A program made the position numbers and the translations under genes. Of a stretch of 10,325 nucleotides of DNA, positions 1 through 6,009 are shown piece by piece. Each line of letters begins with the position of its first letter. The first letter of the stretch is position 1. Below the pieces are notes generated by a model. It saw only the letters and a list, made by a program, of their open reading frames with translations, made no database searches and was not told where the DNA came from. Source of the stretch: an uncultured Oceanospirillaceae bacterium (GTDB lineage Bacteria > Pseudomonadota > Gammaproteobacteria > Pseudomonadales > Balneatricaceae); NCBI GenBank assembly GCA_946221045.1, contig CAMIIY010000041.1, forward strand, positions 1 through 10,325. The letters run 5' to 3'.

Positions 1-1
1 G

Positions 2-520
2 CCGCGATTGCTGGCACGTCTGCCAGAAGTAAATTACCTTGGCCCGGCCGAGCTGCAGGGTTACCAGTTGCGGTTTCATAAAAAAGGCACCGACGGTTCT
101 GCCAAAGGTGACGCGCTTTACACCGGTAACAAACAGGATCAGGTTTATGGTGTGCTCTATGAGCTCTCACCTAATCTGAAAAGTCGCCTGGATGCCATTG
201 AGGATGCCGGTGTGGGTTATGAGACGGTTCCGGTGACAGTACTGGATAAGTTTGGCCGTAAATGCAGAGCCTGTACCTATGTTGCGTTGCAGATCGATTG
301 CAGCTTGCAGCCCTTCGACTGGTATATGACCCATGTGCTTTACGGTGCTCAGGCCGCCGGTTTGCCGCAACACTATATCCGGTATATCAGGCCGTTTGTC
401 TCTGTGTCGGACCCTAATGATCTGCGAGCAGCCAGAGAACAGCGCCTGTACCGGCAGTCTGATCTGGAGCGTTTTTTATTCATGAATTCAGGTGCAATCG
501 AACAACGTCATTGCCTCTGA
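2..520 (+). CDS. Gamma-glutamylcyclotransferase-like protein (5' end cut by window)
   Basis: The frame is open from base 2 and already in mid-protein, so the gene starts before the window. Enzymes of this fold (GGCT/AIG2-like) release 5-oxoproline from gamma-glutamyl compounds in the cytoplasm. What is seen: a conserved family pattern of a 'LGPAELQGYQLRFHKKG' stretch near the start, then GVLYELSP (about residues 50-57 of the visible part) and LDAIEDAGVGYE, where the acidic residue of the LDxxE motif fits the family's catalytic Glu position. The N-terminal YGSN substrate-binding loop expected in the family would lie upstream and cannot be checked. The stop at 518-520 is one base from the stop of the convergent HMG-CoA lyase gene, and transcription probably ends at the hairpin at 541-582. 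The family is fairly sure; the substrate is unknown. Confidence 0.75.
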   Translation, partial: PRLLARLPEVNYLGPAELQGYQLRFHKKGTDGSAKGDALYTGNKQDQVYGVLYELSPNLKSRLDAIEDAGVGYETVPVTVLDKFGRKCRACTYVALQIDCSLQPFDWYMTHVLYGAQAAGLPQHYIRYIRPFVSVSDPNDLRAAREQRLYRQSDLERFLFMNSGAIEQRHCL

Positions 521-521
521 A

Positions 522-1460
522 TTAATCTGTGTCCCCCGCTAACGGCTTCAGAGCCTGAGTGACTCTGGAGCCGTTTTCTTTTCCAAGCTGCTGACAAAGC
601 CAGTGGCTGGTTGTCATCAGTGCTTCCAGAGAAACACCGGTTTCAATGCCCATACCCTGCAACATATACAACACATCCTCAGTTGCAACATTGCCACTGG
701 CGCCGGGGGCATAGGGGCAACCGCCAAGCCCTGCAATGGAAGTATCAATGACATTAACGCCTGACTGTAACGCAGTGAGGATATTGGCCAGCGCCTGACC
801 GTAGGTGTCATGAAAATGCACCGCCAGTTTTGCAGCCGGAACTGTTTCCATAACGGATTTGAGTAATTCAGCGGTTTGTAGCGGGGTGCCTTTACCGATG
901 GTGTCGCCCAGCGAGACCTCGTAACAGCCCATGGCAATCAATTGTTCAGCGAGCTGGGCAACTGAATGTGGAGAGGTTGCTCCGCTGTAGGGGCACTCAA
1001 CCACAGTGGAAATATAAGCACGTACTTTGAGCTGATGCTGTTGCGCCAATGTAATGGCCGGGGCAAACCGCTCGAGGCTCTCAGCGGTGGTGCAGTGGAT
1101 GTTGTGTTGGTTAAAGGCATCTGATGCTGCGGTGAAAACGGCCACTTCACTGACACCGGTTGCGATGGCGTCCTCAACCGACCTGAGGTTAGGCGTCAGG
1201 GCGGTATAACGCACGCCGGGCAGGCGCTTAATCTGCTGCAGAACCTCAGCGGAATCGGCCATTTGTGGTACTTTGCTGGCAGAGACAAAACTGCCGCACT
1301 CAATGTGAGTCAGTCCACAGGCGGCCAGGCGTTCAATCAGCTCAATCTTGAGGGCTGTATTGAGCTGCAGGGACGGCTCATTTTGCAAGCCATCCCGGGG
1401 ACCAACTTCTACCAGTTTGACCTGCTTGGGATACCTCATCATTGCCACTCGACTCTTCAT
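522..1460 (-). CDS. mvaB: Hydroxymethylglutaryl-CoA lyase
   Basis: Cleaves 3-hydroxy-3-methylglutaryl-CoA to acetoacetate and acetyl-CoA, the last step of leucine breakdown (also named liuE). The 312-aa reading is a full-length TIM-barrel lyase. GPRDGLQNE (residues 20-28) holds the active-site Arg22 and Asp23. HFHDTYGQ (215-222) holds the two metal-binding histidines His215 and His217. SIAGLGGCPYAPGASGN (241-257) is the family signature, with the catalytic-loop Cys248. The segment after IECGSFVS reads ASKVPQM, where many homologues have a Trp before VPQ. The start follows the liuC stop by 7 bp, so translation is probably coupled. Its Shine-Dalgarno is weak (GAG), and Met7 or Met8 (1442 or 1439) would also give a normal N-terminus. 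It is the last gene of the operon; the expected liuD before it is missing. Confidence 0.95.
   Translation of the reverse strand: MKSRVAMMRYPKQVKLVEVGPRDGLQNEPSLQLNTALKIELIERLAACGLTHIECGSFVSASKVPQMADSAEVLQQIKRLPGVRYTALTPNLRSVEDAIATGVSEVAVFTAASDAFNQHNIHCTTAESLERFAPAITLAQQHQLKVRAYISTVVECPYSGATSPHSVAQLAEQLIAMGCYEVSLGDTIGKGTPLQTAELLKSVMETVPAAKLAVHFHDTYGQALANILTALQSGVNVIDTSIAGLGGCPYAPGASGNVATEDVLYMLQGMGIETGVSLEALMTTSHWLCQQLGKENGSRVTQALKPLAGDTD
541..582 (+). terminator. Rho-independent terminator for the first gene, inside the 3' end of liuE
   Basis: AACGGCTTCAGAG (541-553) pairs with CTCTGGAGCCGTT (563-575) through 13 pairs, one of them a U-G wobble, around a 9-base loop. On the plus strand the T-rich tract TTTTCTTTT (574-582) follows. 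No T tract follows on the minus strand, so it should stop only plus-strand transcripts, that is, the gene ending at 520. It lies entirely within liuE codons near the C-terminus. Confidence 0.65.
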
Positions 1461-1467
1461 ACATATC

Positions 1468-2244
1468 TCAATTGGACCAGTTTGGCTGGCGTTTTTCCAG
1501 AAAAGCGCTGATGCCCTCCCGGGCAGACGCTGAGCGGCGTATTTCGGCCAGCCACTGTCCGGTGGCCAGCGCCGGTGTGACGGGGTTCAGCTGACAGATA
1601 AGTTGTTTACATTGCCTCAGCACCTGAGGGGCAGACTGTCGCAGTGCTGCTGTCTGTTGACGAATGCCTTGTTCGAGGGCATTCATATCCTGATAACATT
1701 CGCTCACCAGTCCGGTTTGCTGTGCTGTCTGGGCTGAAAAAGGTTGTCCGGTGAACACCTGTTGCAGCAACGTATTCAGTGTCATTTTCTGCAACAGGTA
1801 GGGTGCAATGACAGCCGGAATCAGCCCCAGCCGTACTTCACCACAGGTAAATAGACTGTTTCGGGTGGCCAGCACTAAATCACAACAGGCAACCAGTCCA
1901 AGGCCTCCGCCCATGGCACCACCCTCCACCTTGCACAGGGTCGGGCAGGGAAAATGCCATAGCCGGTGTAATAAACTGGCGAGCGCTTCGGCATCTTTCA
2001 GGTTTTCTGACCAATCGGCCTGTCCCATCTGCAGCATCCAGTTCAGATCGATACCGCTGCAAAACCAGTGGCCGGCACCTTCAAGTTGCAGCAGCCAAAG
2101 ATCCTGGCGTGTCGATAATGCCTCCAGCTGAGACTGCAGTTGATTAACCATGCTGCCGGTCAGCGCGTTATGTTTGCCAGGGCGGTTCAGCTTGAGTACG
2201 ACCCGACCGGGTTCAGTTTCATCTTCTGTGATCCAGATTTTCAT
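1468..2244 (-). CDS. liuC: Enoyl-CoA hydratase family protein, methylglutaconyl-CoA hydratase type
   Basis: Expected to hydrate 3-methylglutaconyl-CoA to HMG-CoA in leucine breakdown. The 258-aa length is normal for a crotonase. CSGIDLNWM (about residues 62-70) and GGAMGGGLGLVACCD (about 107-121) form the two oxyanion-hole segments. GEVRLGLIPAVIAPY (about 134-148) contains the second catalytic Glu position. The first one (Glu144 of rat mitochondrial hydratase, in GGGCEL) is Gly here, which to my memory is usual in bacterial LiuC proteins. The frame stays open upstream to 2394, but the start at 2244 is chosen because GGGAGG sits 5 bases before it, it is 10 bp past the liuB stop, and the protein then begins like its family. 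An earlier start would overlap liuB heavily. The specific substrate is inferred from its neighbours. Confidence 0.9.
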   Translation of the reverse strand: MKIWITEDETEPGRVVLKLNRPGKHNALTGSMVNQLQSQLEALSTRQDLWLLQLEGAGHWFCSGIDLNWMLQMGQADWSENLKDAEALASLLHRLWHFPCPTLCKVEGGAMGGGLGLVACCDLVLATRNSLFTCGEVRLGLIPAVIAPYLLQKMTLNTLLQQVFTGQPFSAQTAQQTGLVSECYQDMNALEQGIRQQTAALRQSAPQVLRQCKQLICQLNPVTPALATGQWLAEIRRSASAREGISAFLEKRQPNWSN

Positions 2245-2249
2245 AACTG

Positions 2250-2255
2250 CCTCCC
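2250..2255 (-). promoter_or_regulatory. Shine-Dalgarno deciding the liuC start
   Basis: On the minus strand GGGAGG lies 5 bases before ATG at 2244 and abuts the liuB stop codon (2255-2257). It fixes the liuC start and rejects the longer open frame that reaches back to 2394 through liuB. Confidence 0.8.
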
Positions 2256-3853
2256 TAGATGCGAAAGATGCCAAAATGGCTTTGAGGCCTGGCTGTCTGA
2301 GTGCAAATGCGCAGGCACTGTCCAAGTACAAAACGACTTGAGGCAGGGTCGATAATGCCGTCATCCCAGAGCCGTGCGCTGGCGTAATAGGCATCGCTTT
2401 GTTCGTTAAACAAATCGCGGATTTGCTGTTGATAAACTTCTGCGGCTTCGGGGTCCCACTCGGTCCCCTGTTGTTGAAGGCGTGCCCGGTGCACCTCGGT
2501 CATCACAGCGGCAGCCTGCTGTCCACCCATGACGGCAATCCGGGCACTGGGCCATGTAAAGAGAAAATCCGGCTCATAGGCGCGGCCACACATGGCATAG
2601 TTACCTGCCCCATAGCTGCCGCCCACTATCAGGGTGAGTTTGGGGACTTCGGCACAGGCGACCGCTGTCACCATCTTGGCACCGTGTTTTGCGATGCCTT
2701 CCTGTTCATATTTACGCCCCACCATAAACCCGGTGATATGCTGGATAAACAGCAGGGGGATCTGGCGTTGGCAGCAAAGTTGCACAAACTGGCACCCCTT
2801 CTGAGCACTGTCACTGAACAGAATACCGTTGTTGGCGATGATGCCTACCGGTTGGCCATACAGCCGGGCAAAACCGGTGATCAGTGTGCGTCCGAAAAGT
2901 CGCTTGAACTCATCAAAATGCGAGGCATCCACCAGGCGGGCAATGAGCGCCCGCATAGCCACAGGTTGACGGCCATCGCGTGGAATCAGGCTGTATAACT
3001 CGGTACTGTCAAATTTCGGCGGCTGATCATCGCACAGTGCTTGCAGTGGTTTCAGCACTGGCTCAAGACAGTCTCGGGCCTGTTGCAGGGCCGCCTGGTC
3101 ATTTTCTGCCAGATAGTCGGCGACGCCTGAGTGCTGACAGTGCAGCTCGGCACCTCCGAGGGCTTCTGCGGTGACAGACTCGCCGGTGGCGGCTTTGACC
3201 AGTGGTGGTCCACCCAGATAGATCGTGCCCTGTTGTCTTACCATAATGGTTTGATCGGCCATGGCAGGGATATAAGCTCCCCCTGCGGTGCAGGGGCCCA
3301 TGACAACGGCGACCTGAGGAATCCCCTCAGCAGACATGTGTGCCTGGTTATAAAAGATACGCCCAAAATGGTCCCGGTCCGGGAACACCTCAGCCTGATG
3401 GGGCAGGTTGGCCCCACCCGAATCCACCAGATAGACACAGGGCAGCCGGTTTTTCATCGCAATCGCCTGAGCCCGCAGGTGTTTTTTTACCGTCAACGGA
3501 TAATAGGTACCGCCCTTGACGGTGGGGTCGTTGGCCACCACCATGCAGGGTGATTTGTGGATATAACCGATACCGCTGATAAGACCTGCTGCGGCAACCG
3601 GTTCCTGATATACCTGATAGGCGGCTAGTGGTGAGAGTTCAATAAAGGGACTGTCCTTATCCAGCAGGACGCGAATGCGGTCGCGGGGTAACAGACGCCC
3701 TCGCTGACAATGGCGTTTCTGGCAGGCGTCGCCACCACCGGCTTCAATCTCCTGCAGGGTCTGATGCAATGCATCGGTCAGGCCGCGTAACCAGTTTGCA
3801 TTTTCTTCGGTATCCGAATTGTTCAGATTCAGAGGTGTTTCAAGGGGCAGCAT
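2255..3853 (-). CDS. liuB: Methylcrotonyl-CoA carboxylase beta subunit (carboxyltransferase)
   Basis: Transfers carboxyl from the biotin of the alpha subunit to 3-methylcrotonyl-CoA, giving 3-methylglutaconyl-CoA. The protein is 532 aa, full length for the family, with two crotonase-like halves. The N-terminal half has SGGANLP (145-151), DRDHFGRIFYNQA (159-171) and CTAGGAYIPAMAD (188-200). The C-terminal half has QHITGFMVGRKYE (371-383) and GGSYGAGNYAMCGRAY (411-426), the latter typical of methylcrotonyl- rather than propionyl-CoA carboxylases. The C-terminus YYASARLWDDGIIDP (489-503) to FGIFRI is also as expected. The start has an ideal AGGAGGT four bases before ATG, 12 bp after the liuA stop. 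Its obligate partner, the biotin carboxylase/biotin carrier subunit LiuD, is not encoded anywhere in the window, so it must be supplied from another locus if the complex works. Confidence 0.95.
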   Translation of the reverse strand: MLPLETPLNLNNSDTEENANWLRGLTDALHQTLQEIEAGGGDACQKRHCQRGRLLPRDRIRVLLDKDSPFIELSPLAAYQVYQEPVAAAGLISGIGYIHKSPCMVVANDPTVKGGTYYPLTVKKHLRAQAIAMKNRLPCVYLVDSGGANLPHQAEVFPDRDHFGRIFYNQAHMSAEGIPQVAVVMGPCTAGGAYIPAMADQTIMVRQQGTIYLGGPPLVKAATGESVTAEALGGAELHCQHSGVADYLAENDQAALQQARDCLEPVLKPLQALCDDQPPKFDSTELYSLIPRDGRQPVAMRALIARLVDASHFDEFKRLFGRTLITGFARLYGQPVGIIANNGILFSDSAQKGCQFVQLCCQRQIPLLFIQHITGFMVGRKYEQEGIAKHGAKMVTAVACAEVPKLTLIVGGSYGAGNYAMCGRAYEPDFLFTWPSARIAVMGGQQAAAVMTEVHRARLQQQGTEWDPEAAEVYQQQIRDLFNEQSDAYYASARLWDDGIIDPASSRFVLGQCLRICTQTARPQSHFGIFRI

Positions 3854-3865
3854 ATTGACCTCCTG

Positions 3866-5026
3866 TTAATGCCCGAGCATCAACTCACGACCAATCAGCA
3901 TGCGGCGAATCTCAGACGTTCCGGCACCAATCTCATAGAGTTTGGCATCCCGCAAAATACGGCCACAGGGGTATTCGCTCATATAGCCGTTGGCCCCCAG
4001 TAGCTGAATGGCATCTAGTGCAATCTGTGTTGCCCGTTCCGCGCAGTAGAGAATCACGCCGGCGGCATCCTTACGTTGCAGTGCTCCGGTGTCAGCAGCA
4101 CGGGCAAGGGTATAAAGATATGCACGGGCAGCGCTGGTCTGGCTGTACATATCTGCCAGTTTGCCCTGCACCAGTTCAAATTCACCAATGGCCCGACCGA
4201 ACTGCTGACGTTTACGGCAATAGGGCAGGCAGGTATCCAGTGCCGCCAGCATCAGTCCGGTGGGTCCGCCGGCCAATATCAGACGCTCATAATCCAGTCC
4301 GCTCATCAGTACCTCAGTCCCTTTATGAATTGCACCGAGAATGGCGCTTTCCGGCACATAGCAGTCATCAAAGCAGAGTTCACAGGTGTTGGAGCCGCGC
4401 ATGCCGAGCTTATCCAGTTTGTTCAGACGGGAGAGGCCCGGATTGCTGCCCTCCACCAGAAACGCGGTGATGAGGGGATGCTTCGGAGATTGACGGGTTT
4501 TGGCGTAGACAATAATCAGATCGGCATCAGGGCCGTTGGTGATCCACATCTTGTGGCCATTAAGTCGATAGCCGTTGCCATCCGGTGTGGCCTTCAGTTG
4601 CATCGACATCACATCCGATCCGGCATTAGGCTCCGACATGGCCAGTGCGCCTACTGCACGTCCGGCGATCAGGTCGGGCAGATACTGCTGCTTTTGTTCG
4701 GTTGAAGCGTTACGTACAAGCTGATTGACGCAGAGGTTAGCGTGGGCACCGTAGGAGAGTGCCACTGAGCCACTGGCGCGACTCAGCCCTTCCATAATCA
4801 GGGTTTGAGCAAGATAACCTAATCCCGCGCCGCCATATTCGGCGGGTGCAGTAACACCCAGCAGGCCCAGGTTTCCCATTGTCTGCCACAGCCTTTGTGG
4901 AAATTCATTGTCCAAATCGATCTGTGCGGCCCGCGGTGCAATTTCCCGCCGGGCAAACTGAGTTACCTGTTCGGATAACAGTCGGTGGGTTTCATCAAAC
5001 CCAAAATCAGGTTCGCTGTAGTACAT
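3866..5026 (-). CDS. liuA: Isovaleryl-CoA dehydrogenase
   Basis: FAD enzyme oxidising isovaleryl-CoA to 3-methylcrotonyl-CoA, passing electrons to ETF; first committed step of the pathway after the branched-chain keto acid dehydrogenase. The 386 aa match the acyl-CoA dehydrogenase family. [11 protein letters not shown] (129-139) and WITNGP (161-166) are FAD/substrate-binding motifs. The catalytic base appears as Glu247 in [11 protein letters not shown], the position used by isovaleryl-CoA dehydrogenases. The usual C-terminal Glu site of other family members is replaced in [10 protein letters not shown], which is diagnostic for this type. A GGAGG eight bases before ATG at 5026 supports the start. 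It follows liuR by 40 bp with no terminator between them, so both are probably on one transcript from the liuR promoter. Confidence 0.95.
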   Translation of the reverse strand: MYYSEPDFGFDETHRLLSEQVTQFARREIAPRAAQIDLDNEFPQRLWQTMGNLGLLGVTAPAEYGGAGLGYLAQTLIMEGLSRASGSVALSYGAHANLCVNQLVRNASTEQKQQYLPDLIAGRAVGALAMSEPNAGSDVMSMQLKATPDGNGYRLNGHKMWITNGPDADLIIVYAKTRQSPKHPLITAFLVEGSNPGLSRLNKLDKLGMRGSNTCELCFDDCYVPESAILGAIHKGTEVLMSGLDYERLILAGGPTGLMLAALDTCLPYCRKRQQFGRAIGEFELVQGKLADMYSQTSAARAYLYTLARAADTGALQRKDAAGVILYCAERATQIALDAIQLLGANGYMSEYPCGRILRDAKLYEIGAGTSEIRRMLIGRELMLGH

Positions 5027-5066
5027 GATTCTTTCCTCCGGTTTTTAGCCCCGGGCTGAAGAGGAA

Positions 5067-5447
5067 TCAATACTGAAGCAGTGCGTCCCTGCAGCGGGCT
5101 TCGGCCTGCTCCAGTTCCAGTTGTAAAATGGCGATGTCCCTTAACTGCTGATCCAGCTGGGTCTTTTTAAGCGCAATCCGGCGCAGGGTTTCTTCCAGCT
5201 GCAGACGCCCCCCGGTGGGGGTATCGTCCCACAGGGCAAGCAGTTCACGAATTTCCGCAATGGTAAAACCCAGTCGCTTGCCTCGCAGAATCAGAATCAG
5301 GCGGACTCGGTCCTGCCGGCTGAATATCCGGTTTTGACCCTCACGGGTCGGAAAAAGCAATCCCTGATCCTCATAGAAACGGATGCTGCGGCTGGTAATT
5401 GCAAACTCTTTGCAGAGGGAGCGCGTAGTATAAGTTGTCGTTGACAT
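5067..5447 (-). CDS. liuR: MerR-family transcriptional regulator of leucine catabolism
   Basis: A 126-aa MerR-type DNA-binding protein at the head of the liu operon. The N-terminal winged helix-turn-helix covers about residues 6-70 (LCKEFAITSRSIRFYEDQGLL, split here as LCKEFAITSRS and IRFYEDQGLL, residues 11-31), and RLGFTIAEIRELL (58-70) is the usual second half. Residues 83-118 form a long coiled-coil dimerisation helix. There is no C-terminal effector domain and no conserved cysteine set for metal sensing. Position and family fit LiuR as described for other gammaproteobacteria; a pathway acyl-CoA is a plausible effector but is inferred. Only a weak Shine-Dalgarno precedes ATG at 5447. Its own promoter and a palindromic site lie just upstream, which suggests autoregulation. 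Confidence 0.88.
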   Translation of the reverse strand: MSTTTYTTRSLCKEFAITSRSIRFYEDQGLLFPTREGQNRIFSRQDRVRLILILRGKRLGFTIAEIRELLALWDDTPTGGRLQLEETLRRIALKKTQLDQQLRDIAILQLELEQAEARCRDALLQY

Positions 5448-5458
5448 CGCTAAATTTC

Positions 5459-5474
5459 TTTACCTTAACGTAAA
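5459..5474. promoter_or_regulatory. Probable LiuR operator (near-perfect palindrome)
   Basis: TTTACCTTAACGTAAA is a 16-bp palindrome with a single mismatched pair (perfect form TTTACGTTAACGTAAA). It lies between the -10 element and the start of liuR, covering the predicted transcription start near 5472. This is the kind of site expected for the MerR-type LiuR; the match to the published LiuR consensus is from memory. A weaker relative, TTGACTAAAAGGTAAG at 5524-5539, agrees at 11 of 16 positions when this site is read on the minus strand. Confidence 0.65.
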
Positions 5475-5478
5475 TTAA

Positions 5479-5507
5479 AATATAGCTTTAACTGGATTTT
5501 TTGCCAA
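5479..5507 (-). promoter_or_regulatory. Sigma70-type promoter of the liu operon
   Basis: On the minus strand TTGGCA (-35, 5502-5507) and TATATT (-10, 5479-5484) are separated by exactly 17 bases. Transcription would start near 5472, about 25 bases before liuR. The -35 overlaps a short inverted repeat TTTGCC-N7-GGCAAA (5500-5518), which may be a further binding site. Confidence 0.7.
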
Positions 5508-5576
5508 ATAAAGGCAAATAAAATTGACTAAAAGGTAAGTTTTTATGCGGCGTAATCATCAGGTTGACTGGCTCTG

Positions 5577-5592
5577 CTGAAAGGAATTTCAG
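5577..5592. promoter_or_regulatory. Palindrome of unknown role between liuR and the small gene
   Basis: CTGAAAGGAATTTCAG is a perfect 6-bp dyad with a 4-base centre, lying 28 bases upstream of the -35 of the 5762 gene and about 70 bases upstream of the liu promoter. It is operator-sized. I cannot assign a regulator. Confidence 0.35.
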
Positions 5593-5620
5593 TGACTTTG
5601 TCCAGAGATGAAATTTTTTA

Positions 5621-5649
5621 CTGGCACTCGTTAACTGCATTGTTATGAT
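5621..5649 (+). promoter_or_regulatory. Extended -10 promoter of the 61-aa protein gene
   Basis: CTGGCA (5621-5626) and TATGAT (5644-5649) stand 17 bases apart. TG at 5641-5642 makes an extended -10 (TGTTATGAT). The start would be near 5656, giving a leader of roughly 105 bases. Together with the liu promoter and the dyad at 5577 this accounts for most of the 314-base gap between 5448 and 5761; the stretch 5541-5576 shows nothing recognisable. Confidence 0.55.
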
Positions 5650-5655
5650 GGTGCA

Positions 5656-5739
5656 GACAGGAGTCTTCTGTCCCTGTTACTGAACCTCTGCCATAAAAAC
5701 TGTCTATCAGTGAGGCACAGGTTTATTTACGCATGGCAG
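5656..5739 (+). other. Foldable 5' leader of the 61-aa protein gene
   Basis: Two structures can form in the predicted leader. GACAG (5656-5660) pairs with CTGTC (5668-5672). CTGCCAT (5688-5694) pairs exactly with ATGGCAG (5733-5739), enclosing AAACTGT (5697-5703) facing ACAGGTTT (5717-5724) with one bulged G. The long stem ends 9 bases before the Shine-Dalgarno AGGAGG (5749-5754). It does not match a riboswitch class I know. Confidence 0.3.
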
Positions 5740-5761
5740 TACCAACCGAGGAGGGCACACA

Positions 5762-5947
5762 ATGTCTCAGCATGAAAAAATCCACCCTAAATTCCTCGAA
5801 GCAATGGAGAAGTTGTCAGCAATGACAGAGGAGGAGCGCCTGTCTGATAAAAACAAGGACCTGTTTGAACAGGCCATGAACTATGCTCCACTGGACATTC
5901 AGCCCAAACTGGTGGCGATTCGTCGCAAATATGATGGACTGCACTAA
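5762..5947 (+). CDS. Small charged protein of unknown function, 61 aa
   Basis: I do not recognise this protein. It is 61 residues, without Cys or Trp, rich in Lys, Glu and Met, with no signal peptide or membrane segment, so probably a small soluble, mainly helical cytoplasmic protein. The centre TEEERLSDKNKDLFEQA (residues 22-38) looks helical, followed by YAPLDIQPKL and a basic IRRKYDGLH end. The gene is well supported: AGGAGG lies 7 bases before ATG, an extended -10 promoter is upstream, and a strong terminator begins 15 bases after the stop. It is therefore a single-gene transcription unit, divergent from liuR and convergent with the gene starting at 6657. Context gives no functional clue, since its promoter is separate from the liu promoter. 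Confidence 0.8.
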   Translation: MSQHEKIHPKFLEAMEKLSAMTEEERLSDKNKDLFEQAMNYAPLDIQPKLVAIRRKYDGLH

Positions 5948-5962
5948 ACGTTGATGAAAATG

Positions 5963-5989
5963 AAAAAACGCCGCATTGCGGCGTTTTTT
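5963..5989. terminator. Bidirectional rho-independent terminator
   Basis: AAAAAACGCCGC (5963-5974) and GCGGCGTTTTTT (5978-5989) form a 12-bp stem with a 3-base loop. The A and T tracts make it work in both directions, ending the 61-aa protein gene (+) and the convergent DUF5610-like gene (-). Confidence 0.9.
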
Positions 5990-6009
5990 GTCAGCAGTAA
6001 AAAATCAGC

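Noticed and set aside
2245..2394. N-terminal extension of liuC by 50 residues
   Set aside because: It would overlap liuB by 140 bases, add sequence unlike any crotonase, and ignore the GGGAGG placed before ATG at 2244.
2399..2998. Long plus-strand open frame of 199 codons opposite liuB
   Set aside because: It lies wholly antisense to a strongly conserved gene, has no ribosome site or family motifs, and its composition is that of a shadow frame.
4076..4705. Long plus-strand open frame of 209 codons opposite liuA
   Set aside because: Fully antisense to isovaleryl-CoA dehydrogenase with no recognisable domain or start signal.
5448..5761. Known riboswitch, tRNA or mobile element in the liuR upstream gap
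   Set aside because: No cloverleaf, CCA end, transposase frame, terminal repeats or recognised riboswitch core is visible; promoters and short dyads explain most of it.
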